Shown here in pieces: positions 25,645 through 33,976 of a stretch of DNA of 64,000 bases. The position numbers were made by a program, and so were the translations under genes. Source of the DNA: an uncultured Oscillospiraceae bacterium (GTDB taxonomy: Bacteria > Bacillota > Clostridia > Oscillospirales > Oscillospiraceae); assembly GCA_934589145.1 (NCBI GenBank), contig CAKTNW010000004.1, positions 1-64,000 of the forward strand, written 5' to 3'. Numbering within the stretch: the stretch's first letter is position 1; each line of letters starts with the position of its first letter. The notes beneath the pieces are model-generated. The model had not been told where the DNA came from and did not search any database. It was given only the letters and a program-made list of their open reading frames with translations.

Positions 25645-27564
25645 ATGAAAAAGCGCGTTATGGGATGGCTGCTGGCGCTGGTGATGGCGGCGACGCTGCT
25701 GCCGGTGCAGGCCCTGGCTGCCGAATTGGAGCAGCCGGACGAACTGCGGTGGATGGTGACCTATCGCGACCCGGTAACGGGAGAGATCGTGACCTATGAA
25801 GACGACATGGAGGAAGTCGCGGCGAAACCGGCGGACGATGGCGGCATATCCCTTTATGCAGAGGATGACGGTTATCGCTACAATGATTCCTTGCCCCGTT
25901 ACGGCTATAACATGTTAGCACAGATGGAAAAGGGTTCAGCATTGACGGCTCTTTACCGAGGATTGCTGGCTGCTGCGAAGCGGTATGACGGTACAGGCGA
26001 ATACGATTCAAGAATGGATGGGATTAAAGGAGAGTACGTTTGGACGGATGACCTGGATGAGGATATTACACAGGATGACGCGTGGCTGGTGATTTGCACA
26101 ATGCGTAATGACCATCCGGAGTTGTTCTGGGTCAAGTCTGCATATGGCTGTTCGTTGGGTTGGGGTCAGAGTGATGTTTGCTCTGCGGTATATCTATTTT
26201 ACTATACATATGACACCACGATACAGGCGGCAAAAGCAGATGTTATGAGTGTGACGGATAAGTTCCTGTCGGCGGCTCCTCAGAGCGGGAGCGATTATGA
26301 GAAGGAAAAGTATTTCCACGACGCACTGGCGGCGCATATCACCTACAATATCAACGAAATGGATCAGGGCGCTTATACCGCAATGGTGAAGGGTGAAGGA
26401 GTCTGCGCCGGTTATGCCACGGCGTTTCAGTACCTGCTGCAATGCGCCGGTATCGAGAGCTTTGTGGTGACCGGATGGGGAAAAGGCGGCTGCCATGCGT
26501 GGAATACCGTGAAGCTGGGTGATGACTGGTATTTCGTTGACCTGACGTGGGACGATCAGTCCAGAGTCATCTATACATACTTCAACCGTGGAACGGCATT
26601 TATGGAAAAAACACATGAGATCGATGAAAGCAGTAATGTTTCCATAGGTACACTGTATGATTATGATCCCAATAAAGTGACAACACGGTATGAGGATCAG
26701 GATGATACTTACCATAAGATCATCAAGAGCGACGGCACGAAGTTACTGGAAGAGCATTTGTATAATGACGATTGGACGGTTATCGATCAGGTAAGCTGCA
26801 TGGTAGACGGTACCAGACGGCGCTCTTGTGTGAAATGCGGCCATGTGCAGGAAGAACGGATCGCGGCCCCAGGACAGCATACATCGATATTCTGGGACGC
26901 CTGCGGCGATTACGAGGTTCAGTACGGATGTCGGGCTTGCGGTGTGACATGGAAAGACAGCCGGTTCAAGTACACACAGCAGGACGAAAGCGTGACGATT
27001 GGCGGATTCCTGGGTGATCTGGAGAATATTGTGATTCCGTGCCAGTTGAATGGGCTGCCGGTGACGGCGATTGAGACGGACAATGATGATCCTTTCTGCT
27101 CGAATACTGTGCTGAAGACGGTCGCGCTCCTGGATACAGTGCTTACTCTCGGGGCCAGTGCGTTTGAGAACTGTGCCGCACTGGAGGCAATCCTGATCCC
27201 CGCCAGCGTGACGGCCATCGGGAACGATGCCTTTGCGCATTGCACCGGCTTACAAGACGTTTATTTCAATGGTACCCCGTCACAGTGGAATAAAATTACC
27301 ATAGGCAGCGGCAACGACTGCCTGACCGGTGCTACCATCCACTATATTCAGTCCGGTGACCTGAACGGCAGCGGGAGCGCGGCGGACGCCAGCGATGTGC
27401 AGTGCCTGTATACCTATTTGACCGGCGGAGGGATCGACGGCGCGCTTGCCCAGCGAGAGACGTTTTTCAAAGCAGTGGCCGATGTGAATGGCGACGGCAA
27501 TGTGGACGTGTATGATCTTCAGCGGCTGTATGAGACTGTCAGCGGTGTTGTCCCGGCAGCATAA
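25645..27564 (+). CDS. Secreted transglutaminase-like protein with LRR-type segment and C-terminal dockerin (paralogue 1)
   Basis: A 639-residue exported protein. Residues 1-26 are a signal peptide (MKKRVMGWLLALVMAA...ALAA). The transglutaminase-like core holds a complete triad: Cys254 in GVCAGYA, His284 in CHAWN and Asp299 in FVDLTW. A Cys-containing segment (CVKCGHVQE, CGVTWKD) and BspA-like leucine-rich turns (LGASAFENCAALEAILIP) follow. The last 65 residues carry two calcium-loop repeats of type I dockerin form (GDLNGSGSAADASD and DVNGDGNVDVYDLQRLY). A dockerin normally plugs into a cohesin on a scaffold or cell-wall protein; no cohesin gene is in this window. The ATG at 25645 has AGGAGGAGAGG upstream. 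Confidence 0.88.
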   Translation: MKKRVMGWLLALVMAATLLPVQALAAELEQPDELRWMVTYRDPVTGEIVTYEDDMEEVAAKPADDGGISLYAEDDGYRYNDSLPRYGYNMLAQMEKGSALTALYRGLLAAAKRYDGTGEYDSRMDGIKGEYVWTDDLDEDITQDDAWLVICTMRNDHPELFWVKSAYGCSLGWGQSDVCSAVYLFYYTYDTTIQAAKADVMSVTDKFLSAAPQSGSDYEKEKYFHDALAAHITYNINEMDQGAYTAMVKGEGVCAGYATAFQYLLQCAGIESFVVTGWGKGGCHAWNTVKLGDDWYFVDLTWDDQSRVIYTYFNRGTAFMEKTHEIDESSNVSIGTLYDYDPNKVTTRYEDQDDTYHKIIKSDGTKLLEEHLYNDDWTVIDQVSCMVDGTRRRSCVKCGHVQEERIAAPGQHTSIFWDACGDYEVQYGCRACGVTWKDSRFKYTQQDESVTIGGFLGDLENIVIPCQLNGLPVTAIETDNDDPFCSNTVLKTVALLDTVLTLGASAFENCAALEAILIPASVTAIGNDAFAHCTGLQDVYFNGTPSQWNKITIGSGNDCLTGATIHYIQSGDLNGSGSAADASDVQCLYTYLTGGGIDGALAQRETFFKAVADVNGDGNVDVYDLQRLYETVSGVVPAA

Positions 27565-27612
27565 ATGGTTTGCTGAACCGGGTCAGCAAAAGAAACAGAG
27601 AAGGAGAGACGT

Positions 27613-29262
27613 ATGAAAAAGCGCGTTATGGGATGGCTGCTGGCGCTGGTGATGGCAGCGACGCTGCTGCCGGTGCAGGCCCTGGCTGCCGAATTGGAGC
27701 AGCTGGGCGAGCTGCAGCGTATGGTGATGTATCAGGATCCGGTGACGGGAGAGATCGTTACCAAAGAGAGCACCGTGGACGCGTCTGCGGCGGAAAGCGG
27801 CATTGCCACATATGAGATCGTTGTAGACACCGACGAAAACTATAACTACAATGATGATGTTCACAGGTACGGACGCGAGGCGCTGGGAGAGTTGGATAAG
27901 GGCTGGGCGCTGCAATTTATCTATGATGTGCTGGTGGCTGTTGCGAAGATGTATGAAGGCGATACCCTGAACGGCCAGAAGATGAAATACGATGACGTGA
28001 TCGGCGGCTATGAGGGTGCATTTTTTCCGGTTTCTAACCTAGGCGTGACAATTACACCGGCTGACGCCTGGCTGGTAGCCAGCACGATACGCAATGACAA
28101 CCCGGAGATGTTCTGGATCATGTGCGCCGTTGGATGGGATCGCGCCTGTAATGACACGGGTATCTGCTCCTCGGTGGGTATGTATTATTATAAATATGAT
28201 ACGCCCTTTGATGAAATGAAGCAGAGCTTTATGGATGTGGCGAACGAAATTCTGAAGGATGCGCCGCAGAATGGAAGCGACTATGAGACGGAGAAATATC
28301 TGCACGACACGCTGGTGGATCATATCACCTATGACAAAACTTATGGCTGGGATCAGGGCGCTTATACGGCGATGGTGGAAGGCCGGGCTGTGTGTGCCGG
28401 TTATGCGGCTTCGTTCCAGTACTTGCTTCACTGCGCCGGGATCGAAAGCTTCGTGTTGACCGGCAAGGCAGACAACGGTTCGCATGCATGGGATATCGTC
28501 AAGCTTGAGGATGGCTGGCACTTTGTGGATCCTACATGGGATGACGCCGGTAATCAGCTTTCGTATACCTATTTCAACCGGGGAACGGACTTCATGCAGA
28601 AAACGCATGAAGTCGACCCGGAGAGAAATGTCCTGGTGGAGATACTGCATGACTATATCTCCGACGAATTTGCCTATGTCATGCAGTTGGACGGAAGCCT
28701 TTCCGTGGGAGGCTGCCGGGGAGAGGCGGAGGATCTGGTGATCCCCCGCCAGATGAAAGGCGCGTCGGTAACGACGATCCAAAAAAACAGCCGCTATCTG
28801 TTTGGATGGAACAGCAGCATGAAATCTGTGACGATTCCCGATACAGTCACATCCATTGACAGCTACGCTTTCGAGAACTACACGGCACTGGAAGCGGTGT
28901 TTATTCCAGCCAGCGTAACGACACTTGTGACAGGTGCATTCAGCGGCTGCACCAGCTTGAAGGATGTCTATTATACCGGCACCGCGGCGCAGTGGCGAAA
29001 GCTTACCCAATATAACCGCGATACCTACCTGACCGGCGCCACCATCCACTATATTCAGTCCGGTGACCTGAACGGCAGCGGCAGCGCGGCGGACGCTACC
29101 GATGTGCAGTGCTTGTATACCTATTTGACCGGCGGAGGGCTCGACGGCGCGCTTGCCCAGCGAGAGACGTTTTTCAAAGCAGTGGCCGATGTGAACGGCG
29201 ACGGCAGCGTGGATGTGTACGACCTCCAGCGCCTGTATGAGACCGTTAGTGGGGCTGCATGA
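27613..29262 (+). CDS. Secreted transglutaminase-like protein with C-terminal dockerin (paralogue 2)
   Basis: A 549-residue tandem paralogue of the preceding gene, 48 bases downstream. It has the same 26-residue signal peptide, the triad Cys261 (AVCAGYA), His291 (SHAWD) and Asp306 (FVDPTWDD), leucine-rich turns, and an almost identical two-loop dockerin. It lacks the Cys-rich insert of paralogue 1, which explains its shorter length. The DNA for the signal peptide and the last 220 or so bases is almost identical in the two genes while the middles have diverged, as expected from gene conversion or exchange of end modules. Its terminator is interrupted by the 279-bp repeat element. Confidence 0.88.
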   Translation: MKKRVMGWLLALVMAATLLPVQALAAELEQLGELQRMVMYQDPVTGEIVTKESTVDASAAESGIATYEIVVDTDENYNYNDDVHRYGREALGELDKGWALQFIYDVLVAVAKMYEGDTLNGQKMKYDDVIGGYEGAFFPVSNLGVTITPADAWLVASTIRNDNPEMFWIMCAVGWDRACNDTGICSSVGMYYYKYDTPFDEMKQSFMDVANEILKDAPQNGSDYETEKYLHDTLVDHITYDKTYGWDQGAYTAMVEGRAVCAGYAASFQYLLHCAGIESFVLTGKADNGSHAWDIVKLEDGWHFVDPTWDDAGNQLSYTYFNRGTDFMQKTHEVDPERNVLVEILHDYISDEFAYVMQLDGSLSVGGCRGEAEDLVIPRQMKGASVTTIQKNSRYLFGWNSSMKSVTIPDTVTSIDSYAFENYTALEAVFIPASVTTLVTGAFSGCTSLKDVYYTGTAAQWRKLTQYNRDTYLTGATIHYIQSGDLNGSGSAADATDVQCLYTYLTGGGLDGALAQRETFFKAVADVNGDGSVDVYDLQRLYETVSGAA

Positions 29263-29266
29263 CAAC

Positions 29267-29586
29267 ATAAAAAGAGGACGGATCAAGGCCGGCTCCGCAC
29301 AAGAAAACACACGGTTTTGCCTGCGCCTATTTGGCTAAAATGCGACCGAAAAAATACCCCCATACGTCAGTATGGGGGTATTTTTGCAGCCGATTTTATC
29401 GCAAATATTCATTGGCAAAACTGCATCGCACCGGAAAAGAGTAAATTTTGTGTGGGGTCGCGGCGCGATGGTGAAGGCATGCTGCCGCATGGCAAACCAG
29501 CGCAACAATGACATCCACGCAAAAGCTGCCTTTTCCGGCGTGTGTTTTCTTGTGTGGAGTCGGCCAATGATCCGTCCTCTTTTTAT
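29267..29586. terminator. Bidirectional terminator split by an inserted element
   Basis: The left arm at 29267-29285 (ATAAAAAGAGGACGGATCA) and the right arm at 29568-29586 are perfect inverted repeats of 19 bp, with A5 on one side and T5 on the other. They lie between two convergent genes; the leftward gene's stop codon lies within the right arm. The intervening 279-bp element fills what should be the loop. Confidence 0.7.
29287..29565. mobile_element. Non-coding inverted-repeat element, copy 2 (MITE-like)
   Basis: A 279-bp copy of the element at 7750-8027. It starts GGCCGGCTCCGCACAAGAAA and ends TTTCTTGTGTGGAGTCGGCC, giving terminal inverted repeats of 28 bp with two or three mismatches, better preserved than in copy 1. 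The internal hairpin is a perfect 12-bp stem here (ATACCCCCATAC, loop GTCA). Flanking DNA is unrelated to that of copy 1 apart from being the two arms of a terminator, so the element is the unit that moves. The flanking AA on both sides could be a 2-bp target duplication. It has no protein-coding content. Confidence 0.75.
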
Positions 29587-31010
29587 GCCTTTTCCATGGT
29601 AAACGAGAAGTCATAGGACACCGCCTGGCCCTCCTCAGGCCAGAGGTAGTTGCCGCCTATCTGCTGATAGCCTGACCAGGCTGCCTGGCAGGTGACGGTC
29701 ACGCCGTTTTCCGTGAAGGAAAAGCTCTCGTAGGGATGGGCTCGGATGTTCTCAAGTATGGCGTCCCGCGCACCCAGATAGCCGAAAAAGCCATCCTGCA
29801 CTCCGGCATAGGAGAGGGCTGCCAGGATCATCTGCTCCTGATAATGGGAGGGATAGACGGCATGGTTGGTGGTGCTGTACTGAAAGCTGATGGCGGTGAC
29901 CACGCCGTCTGTCTCGGTGATGATGAAGTCCGGCGTGGGTACCTGAGCGCCCATGTGGATCACATAGGGGTAGTCATCCGCCTGCCATGCGCCGGTGCCG
30001 TCCCAGGTGCCGCCGAAGTCGATGCCCTGATAGGCGGCCATGCGGTTCACATTGCCGCAGAACTCCGCCGCTGTGATGTCGCCCCGGTGCGGGGGCAGCT
30101 CCGCCAGCACGATGCATAGCAGCAGCACGCCGAACAGCGCGGCGGCATAGGCGCAGGTCAGCACCGGCATGAACCACCGCTTCCGCTGCCGCAGGGACAG
30201 CACCGATCCGTCCTCCCAGGGCAGATCGCAGTTCGTGTCGCAGGTCTTGTAGCTCTTCCACAGGCGGATCAGTCGATAGACTGGCAGGCCCCAGCCCAGA
30301 CCGTACCGCAGCACACCGACGGTGCGGGCCAGGCCGTCACTGTAGGAGAGGCGGCGGTCGCCGTCGTCGGCGGCGACGGACAGGCCCATGAGCCACTTGC
30401 CGGGAGTAGTGCCCCAGAGGTGCAGCGGCAGCGGCTCCAGAAACAGCATCCCCAGCAGCGCCAGAACGATACTCAGCACGCCAAAGCCGCTGCCCTGCCG
30501 GGCGGGGTTCAGGTGACATACGATCAGCAGAAAGGCGTCGGCCAACAGGGAATACAGCCAGAAGTCCAGCAGTCGGGCGAAGAACCGCCGCCACGGCGCA
30601 CGGACAGGGGGGATCACATCGGCGGCCAGGTTTTTTTCCTCCGCGGGACACTCCAGCGCGTTCAGATACTTCTGGGCGTCCAGCGTCTGATAGGTGACGC
30701 CGTCATCGCGCATGTTCCGGCACACCCGCTCCGACCGGTCGATGTCCTGCCGCTCTGCGCTTAGAGCGACCATATGGCGCTCCAGCGCGTGGAGCAGGTC
30801 GTCGCTGCCGCTGTCCAGCGCCTTGATCTCCTCCAGCGGAAGGCGCAGGCTCCGCAGCAGCCGGATACGCTTCAGCACGGCCAGATCGTCATCGGAGTAG
30901 TTCCGGTAGCCGTTGGCGTCCCGTGCCGGGGCCAGCAGGCCCTCTGCTTCATAAAACCGGATATTGGCCCGGCTCATCCCGGATAGAGCTTCCATCTCCT
31001 TGATGGTCAT
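29583..31010 (-). CDS. MerR-type regulator fused to an RDD membrane domain and an extracytoplasmic domain
   Basis: A 475-residue protein. Residues 1-70 are a MerR winged helix (MTIKEMEALSGMSRANIRFYE, EGLLAPARDANGYRNYSDDDL), followed by a coiled coil (about 85-110). Then comes an RDD-type membrane domain (about 138-275, FARLLDFWLYSLLADA, WGTTPGKWLMGLSV), another hydrophobic segment (about 283-305), and an outside-facing domain of about 170 residues (EFCGNVNRMAAYQGIDFGG...). A DNA-binding domain tethered to the membrane is unusual and suggests direct sensing of an envelope signal. A textbook MerR promoter with a 19-bp spacer lies directly upstream. The stop codon lies in the split terminator arm. 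Confidence 0.82.
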   Translation of the reverse strand: MTIKEMEALSGMSRANIRFYEAEGLLAPARDANGYRNYSDDDLAVLKRIRLLRSLRLPLEEIKALDSGSDDLLHALERHMVALSAERQDIDRSERVCRNMRDDGVTYQTLDAQKYLNALECPAEEKNLAADVIPPVRAPWRRFFARLLDFWLYSLLADAFLLIVCHLNPARQGSGFGVLSIVLALLGMLFLEPLPLHLWGTTPGKWLMGLSVAADDGDRRLSYSDGLARTVGVLRYGLGWGLPVYRLIRLWKSYKTCDTNCDLPWEDGSVLSLRQRKRWFMPVLTCAYAAALFGVLLLCIVLAELPPHRGDITAAEFCGNVNRMAAYQGIDFGGTWDGTGAWQADDYPYVIHMGAQVPTPDFIITETDGVVTAISFQYSTTNHAVYPSHYQEQMILAALSYAGVQDGFFGYLGARDAILENIRAHPYESFSFTENGVTVTCQAAWSGYQQIGGNYLWPEEGQAVSYDFSFTMEKA

Positions 31011-31029
31011 GGCTTCACCTCCTGGGACT

Positions 31030-31060
31030 ATTGTAAAGGGTAAAGTCCCTTGATAGTCAA
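31030..31060 (-). promoter_or_regulatory. MerR-type promoter with long spacer and central operator dyad
   Basis: Leftward TTGACT (31060-31055), a 19-base spacer, and TACAAT (31035-31030). Inside the spacer is AAGGG-ACTTTA-CCCTT (31036-31051 read leftward). A long spacer carrying a centred dyad is the hallmark of MerR-family control by DNA untwisting. It would drive the MerR-RDD gene itself. Confidence 0.85.
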
Positions 31061-31089
31061 GTGTTTTTTGAAAATTCCCGGAATTTTTC

Positions 31090-31150
31090 TTGACAAATTG
31101 GTTTACTCTTGATAAACTGACGATGACGATAGAGTTTATCGAGAATAAAC
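31090..31150 (+). promoter_or_regulatory. blaI promoter with two dyad operators
   Basis: TTGACA (31090-31095), 17 bases, TAAACT (31113-31118). Two matching dyads of the form GTTTA-N7-TAAAC lie at 31101-31117, covering the spacer and -10, and at 31134-31150, just downstream of the start. Their centres are 33 bp apart, about three helical turns, so two BlaI dimers would bind the same face. Confidence 0.8.
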
Positions 31151-31168
31151 CGATAAGGAGGGAAACCT

Positions 31169-31534
31169 ATGGAGAACATGGAGCTGGGCGAGGTGCAGCT
31201 TCGCTTCGCGGAGTTGGTGTGGCACTACGCGCCGCTGCCATCGGGCGAGCTGGTGAAGATCTGCCAGCGGGAGCTGAACTGGAAGAAGCCCACCACCTAC
31301 ACCGTGCTGCGGAAGCTGTGCGAAAAGGGGCTGTTCAAAAACGAGAACGGCCTGGTGTCGGTGGTGATGACCCAGGAGCAGTTCTACGCCGCCAGATCGG
31401 AGCAGTTCGTGGAGGACGCCTTTGACGGGTCGCTGCCCGCCTTCATCACGGCCTTCACCTCCCGGAAGAAGCTGTCGGCGGCGGAAGTGGAGGAGATCCA
31501 GCAGATGATCGACACATTCCGGAAGGAGGGCTGA
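31169..31534 (+). CDS. BlaI/MecI/CopY-family transcriptional repressor
   Basis: A 121-residue repressor with an N-terminal winged helix (about 8-75: LRFAELVWHYAPLPSGELVKI, KKPTTYTVLRKLCEKGLF) and a C-terminal dimerisation part with the usual FITAFTSRKKLSAAEVEEI. It would bind the two GTTTA-N7-TAAAC dyads upstream and repress its own operon. The M56 metalloprotease gene follows after 2 bases. In known systems the repressor is cut by its membrane partner when the signal arrives. No beta-lactamase or mecA-like gene is adjacent, so the target set is unknown. Confidence 0.92.
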   Translation: MENMELGEVQLRFAELVWHYAPLPSGELVKICQRELNWKKPTTYTVLRKLCEKGLFKNENGLVSVVMTQEQFYAARSEQFVEDAFDGSLPAFITAFTSRKKLSAAEVEEIQQMIDTFRKEG

Positions 31535-31536
31535 GC

Positions 31537-33861
31537 GTGGATACCTTGCGTCAATTGTTTATCGACTCATTGAATCTGGCGGTGGCGGCCAGCTGGCTGA
31601 TCGTGGTGATCCTGCTGCTGCGGCCCCTGCTGAAGAAGATGGCCCCCAAATGGGTGCTGTGCGCCCTGTGGGCGGTGGTGGCGGTGCGTCTGGTTTGCCC
31701 TGTGCTGCTGCACTCCGACCTGTCGGTCTATCGGTTGGCGGGCGATGCCGTTAACGCCAACGGACAGGTAACGTATTTCGAGGATACAGGCTTCTGCGGC
31801 GATGTCAGCTACCGGCCCGCCACGCTGCTGCCCGGCGTGTCGGAGCCCACCGTCACCCCAAGCACGGTGGATGATACCGCGCCGGAGGCTTCCGCGGATG
31901 TGGCGGCGCAGCTCTCGACACCGTCACGCTATGTTGACATGAATCTGCCGTCCATCGCGTGGGCCATGGGCATCTATATCATCGTGATGGCGGCACTGGC
32001 GGGCTATCTGAGCCTGCGGAGCACGGTGGCGGCGTCCATCCCGCTGGAGGGCAACGTCTACCTGTGCGACAACATCAAGTCGCCCTTCATCCTGGGCGTG
32101 TTCCGGCCCCGTATCTATCTGACCTCCGGCATGGACGAGGCGGCCCGGGACTGCGTGCTGCGGCACGAGCGGGCCCATCTGCGGCGCTGGGATCATGTGT
32201 GGAAGCCGCTGGGCTTTGCGCTGCTGGCGGTGTATTGGTATAATCCGCTGATGTGGGTGGCGTATATCCTCTTCTGCCGTGACATGGAGCTGGCCTGCGA
32301 TGAGCGGGTGATCCGGGACATGGCGGCGGAGGAACGGGCCGCCTACTCCCAGGCGCTGCTGGATTGCAGCCAGGGCCGCCGCTGGGTGGCCGCCTGCCCG
32401 CTGGCCTTTGGCGAGGTGGGGGTCAAGACCCGGGTAAAGGCGGTGCTGTGGTATAAAAAGCCCGGCTACTGGGTCTCGGTGGCGGCGGTGCTGGTGTGCA
32501 TCGCGGTGGCGGTGTGCTTCCTGACCAACCCAAAGGGAGCGGGGAGCGAGGAGCCGGATCTGTCCCTGGCCAACTATAAGAATGTGGCGACACTGGCCTA
32601 TCAGACGGACACCATCACACTGACAGGCTACGCCGGCGATGTGGAGACGACTCCCGGTTATGCCCTGGGGCGGCTGCTGTCAAGCGCCGACTGGACTCTC
32701 CTACGGGAGGGCCGGGCTGATGACGGCTCGGATGAGGACTACACCATCCTTGCGCAGGTGGACGACAACACCGCCCTTCGCTTCTATGCCGCCGCGCCGG
32801 GGGAGAGTACCGTCAAGATCACTGCCGGTGATGAGAGCCGCTGGTATAACATGGGAGAGATGGGCTGCGCCGATGTGCGGCGGGCCCTGACCCAGACCGA
32901 CCCGCTGCTGCGGGAATTGGCGGAGCAGGCGGATGAACTGGATACCTTCGATATGAGCTGGGCGGAGGGTGACATACTGTACCCGGACGACGACATCCCC
33001 GCGCCGGTGCTGTCCCGCTTCCTGCGGTCGCTGGATTGGCAGCGCGACGAGGGTATGACGACCGAGCTGTTTGAACGGTCGGGCTATCAGCTGGCGGCCC
33101 AACTGGCGCTGGGCGACAGCACGCTGGCCTTCTACGAGGTGCCGGATGGGGCGGACGAGGTCGTTGTGATCCACAGCGGCGGCACAGACTACTTCTACAC
33201 CGTCCTGAACGGCTTCCGCCGCTGGCTGGAGGGCGACGGCCGCTACCTGGGCCGGGTGGATCAGAAAACGGAGACCTATACCTTCGGCAGCTATGAACAG
33301 GACGGCGATTCCAGTAACGGCAAGGAGCCCATCGAGTGGCTGGTGCTGGATCGTGACGGCGACAGGGCGCTGCTGCTCAGTAAGTACGCCCTGGACTATC
33401 AGTCCTTCATGCCCTTCTACGAGCCGGTGACGGAGCCTTATACCTGGGGGAGCTGCTCTCTCCGCCAGTGGCTCAACAGTACGTTCCTCAACGCTGCCTT
33501 CAGTGCCGATGAACAGCGGCGGCTGCTGACCACCACGGTCATCACCTCGCCCGGCAGTCTCCATCGCAGCGACGGCTCTATCACCACCGAGGATCGTGTG
33601 TTCCTGCTGAGCAATACGGAGATGTATGCCTACTTTGCCAATGAGGCGGCCACCGCCGCCGAATATACCGCCTATGCCCTGTCGGAGAATCCCTGGCCCG
33701 GGAATGCCACAGCACCCGGCCCGGCGGATTGGTGGCTGCGTAGCACCGACGGCAGCGATCACCCCGATGGCGTGTATTCCGGCGGCCGTGTGGGCGAGGG
33801 AGCACGTGCCTATGAGGGCGAATATGTCCGTCCCGCCATCTGGATCACCGTGGACGAATAA
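31537..33861 (+). CDS. BlaR1/MecR1-like M56 metalloprotease with a DUF6273-type C-terminus
   Basis: A 774-residue membrane protease starting at GTG. Four membrane segments lie at about 8-30, 40-58, 138-160 and 310-330. The zinc-protease motif is HERAH at residues 210-214, with the third ligand in MELACDERVI. The outer part is not the penicillin-binding domain of BlaR1. It contains two partly similar segments (about 345-440 and 440-560) and then a DUF6273-type domain (about 575-774, FGSYEQDG, EWLVLDRDGDRALLLSKYAL, WWLRSTDG, VRPAIWI), found in many clostridial surface proteins. The signal sensed is therefore probably not a beta-lactam. Confidence 0.88.
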   Translation: MDTLRQLFIDSLNLAVAASWLIVVILLLRPLLKKMAPKWVLCALWAVVAVRLVCPVLLHSDLSVYRLAGDAVNANGQVTYFEDTGFCGDVSYRPATLLPGVSEPTVTPSTVDDTAPEASADVAAQLSTPSRYVDMNLPSIAWAMGIYIIVMAALAGYLSLRSTVAASIPLEGNVYLCDNIKSPFILGVFRPRIYLTSGMDEAARDCVLRHERAHLRRWDHVWKPLGFALLAVYWYNPLMWVAYILFCRDMELACDERVIRDMAAEERAAYSQALLDCSQGRRWVAACPLAFGEVGVKTRVKAVLWYKKPGYWVSVAAVLVCIAVAVCFLTNPKGAGSEEPDLSLANYKNVATLAYQTDTITLTGYAGDVETTPGYALGRLLSSADWTLLREGRADDGSDEDYTILAQVDDNTALRFYAAAPGESTVKITAGDESRWYNMGEMGCADVRRALTQTDPLLRELAEQADELDTFDMSWAEGDILYPDDDIPAPVLSRFLRSLDWQRDEGMTTELFERSGYQLAAQLALGDSTLAFYEVPDGADEVVVIHSGGTDYFYTVLNGFRRWLEGDGRYLGRVDQKTETYTFGSYEQDGDSSNGKEPIEWLVLDRDGDRALLLSKYALDYQSFMPFYEPVTEPYTWGSCSLRQWLNSTFLNAAFSADEQRRLLTTTVITSPGSLHRSDGSITTEDRVFLLSNTEMYAYFANEAATAAEYTAYALSENPWPGNATAPGPADWWLRSTDGSDHPDGVYSGGRVGEGARAYEGEYVRPAIWITVDE

Positions 33862-33878
33862 TGCGGAGCAAATGAAAA

Positions 33879-33921
33879 GCAGAAAGCAGAAAAGCGCCAA
33901 CGGCGCTTTTCTGCTTTCTGC
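33879..33921 (+). terminator. Terminator after the BlaR1-like gene
   Basis: A perfect 20-bp stem (33879-33898 with 33902-33921) around the loop AAC, containing A4 and T4 tracts inside the stem. Confidence 0.85.
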
Positions 33922-33950
33922 ACATATTCTCCCGCAAATCCCACATACTA
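33922..33950 (+). promoter_or_regulatory. Candidate forespore (sigma-G-like) promoter for spoVAD
   Basis: ACATA (33922-33926), 17 bases, then CATACTA (33944-33950). The -10 fits the CATnnTA form recognised by sigma-G and sigma-F, which is expected for spoVA genes. No sigma-A promoter is seen in this gap. Confidence 0.6.
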
Positions 33951-33976
33951 CCGGAAAAACTGTGAGGTGAAGCAAA

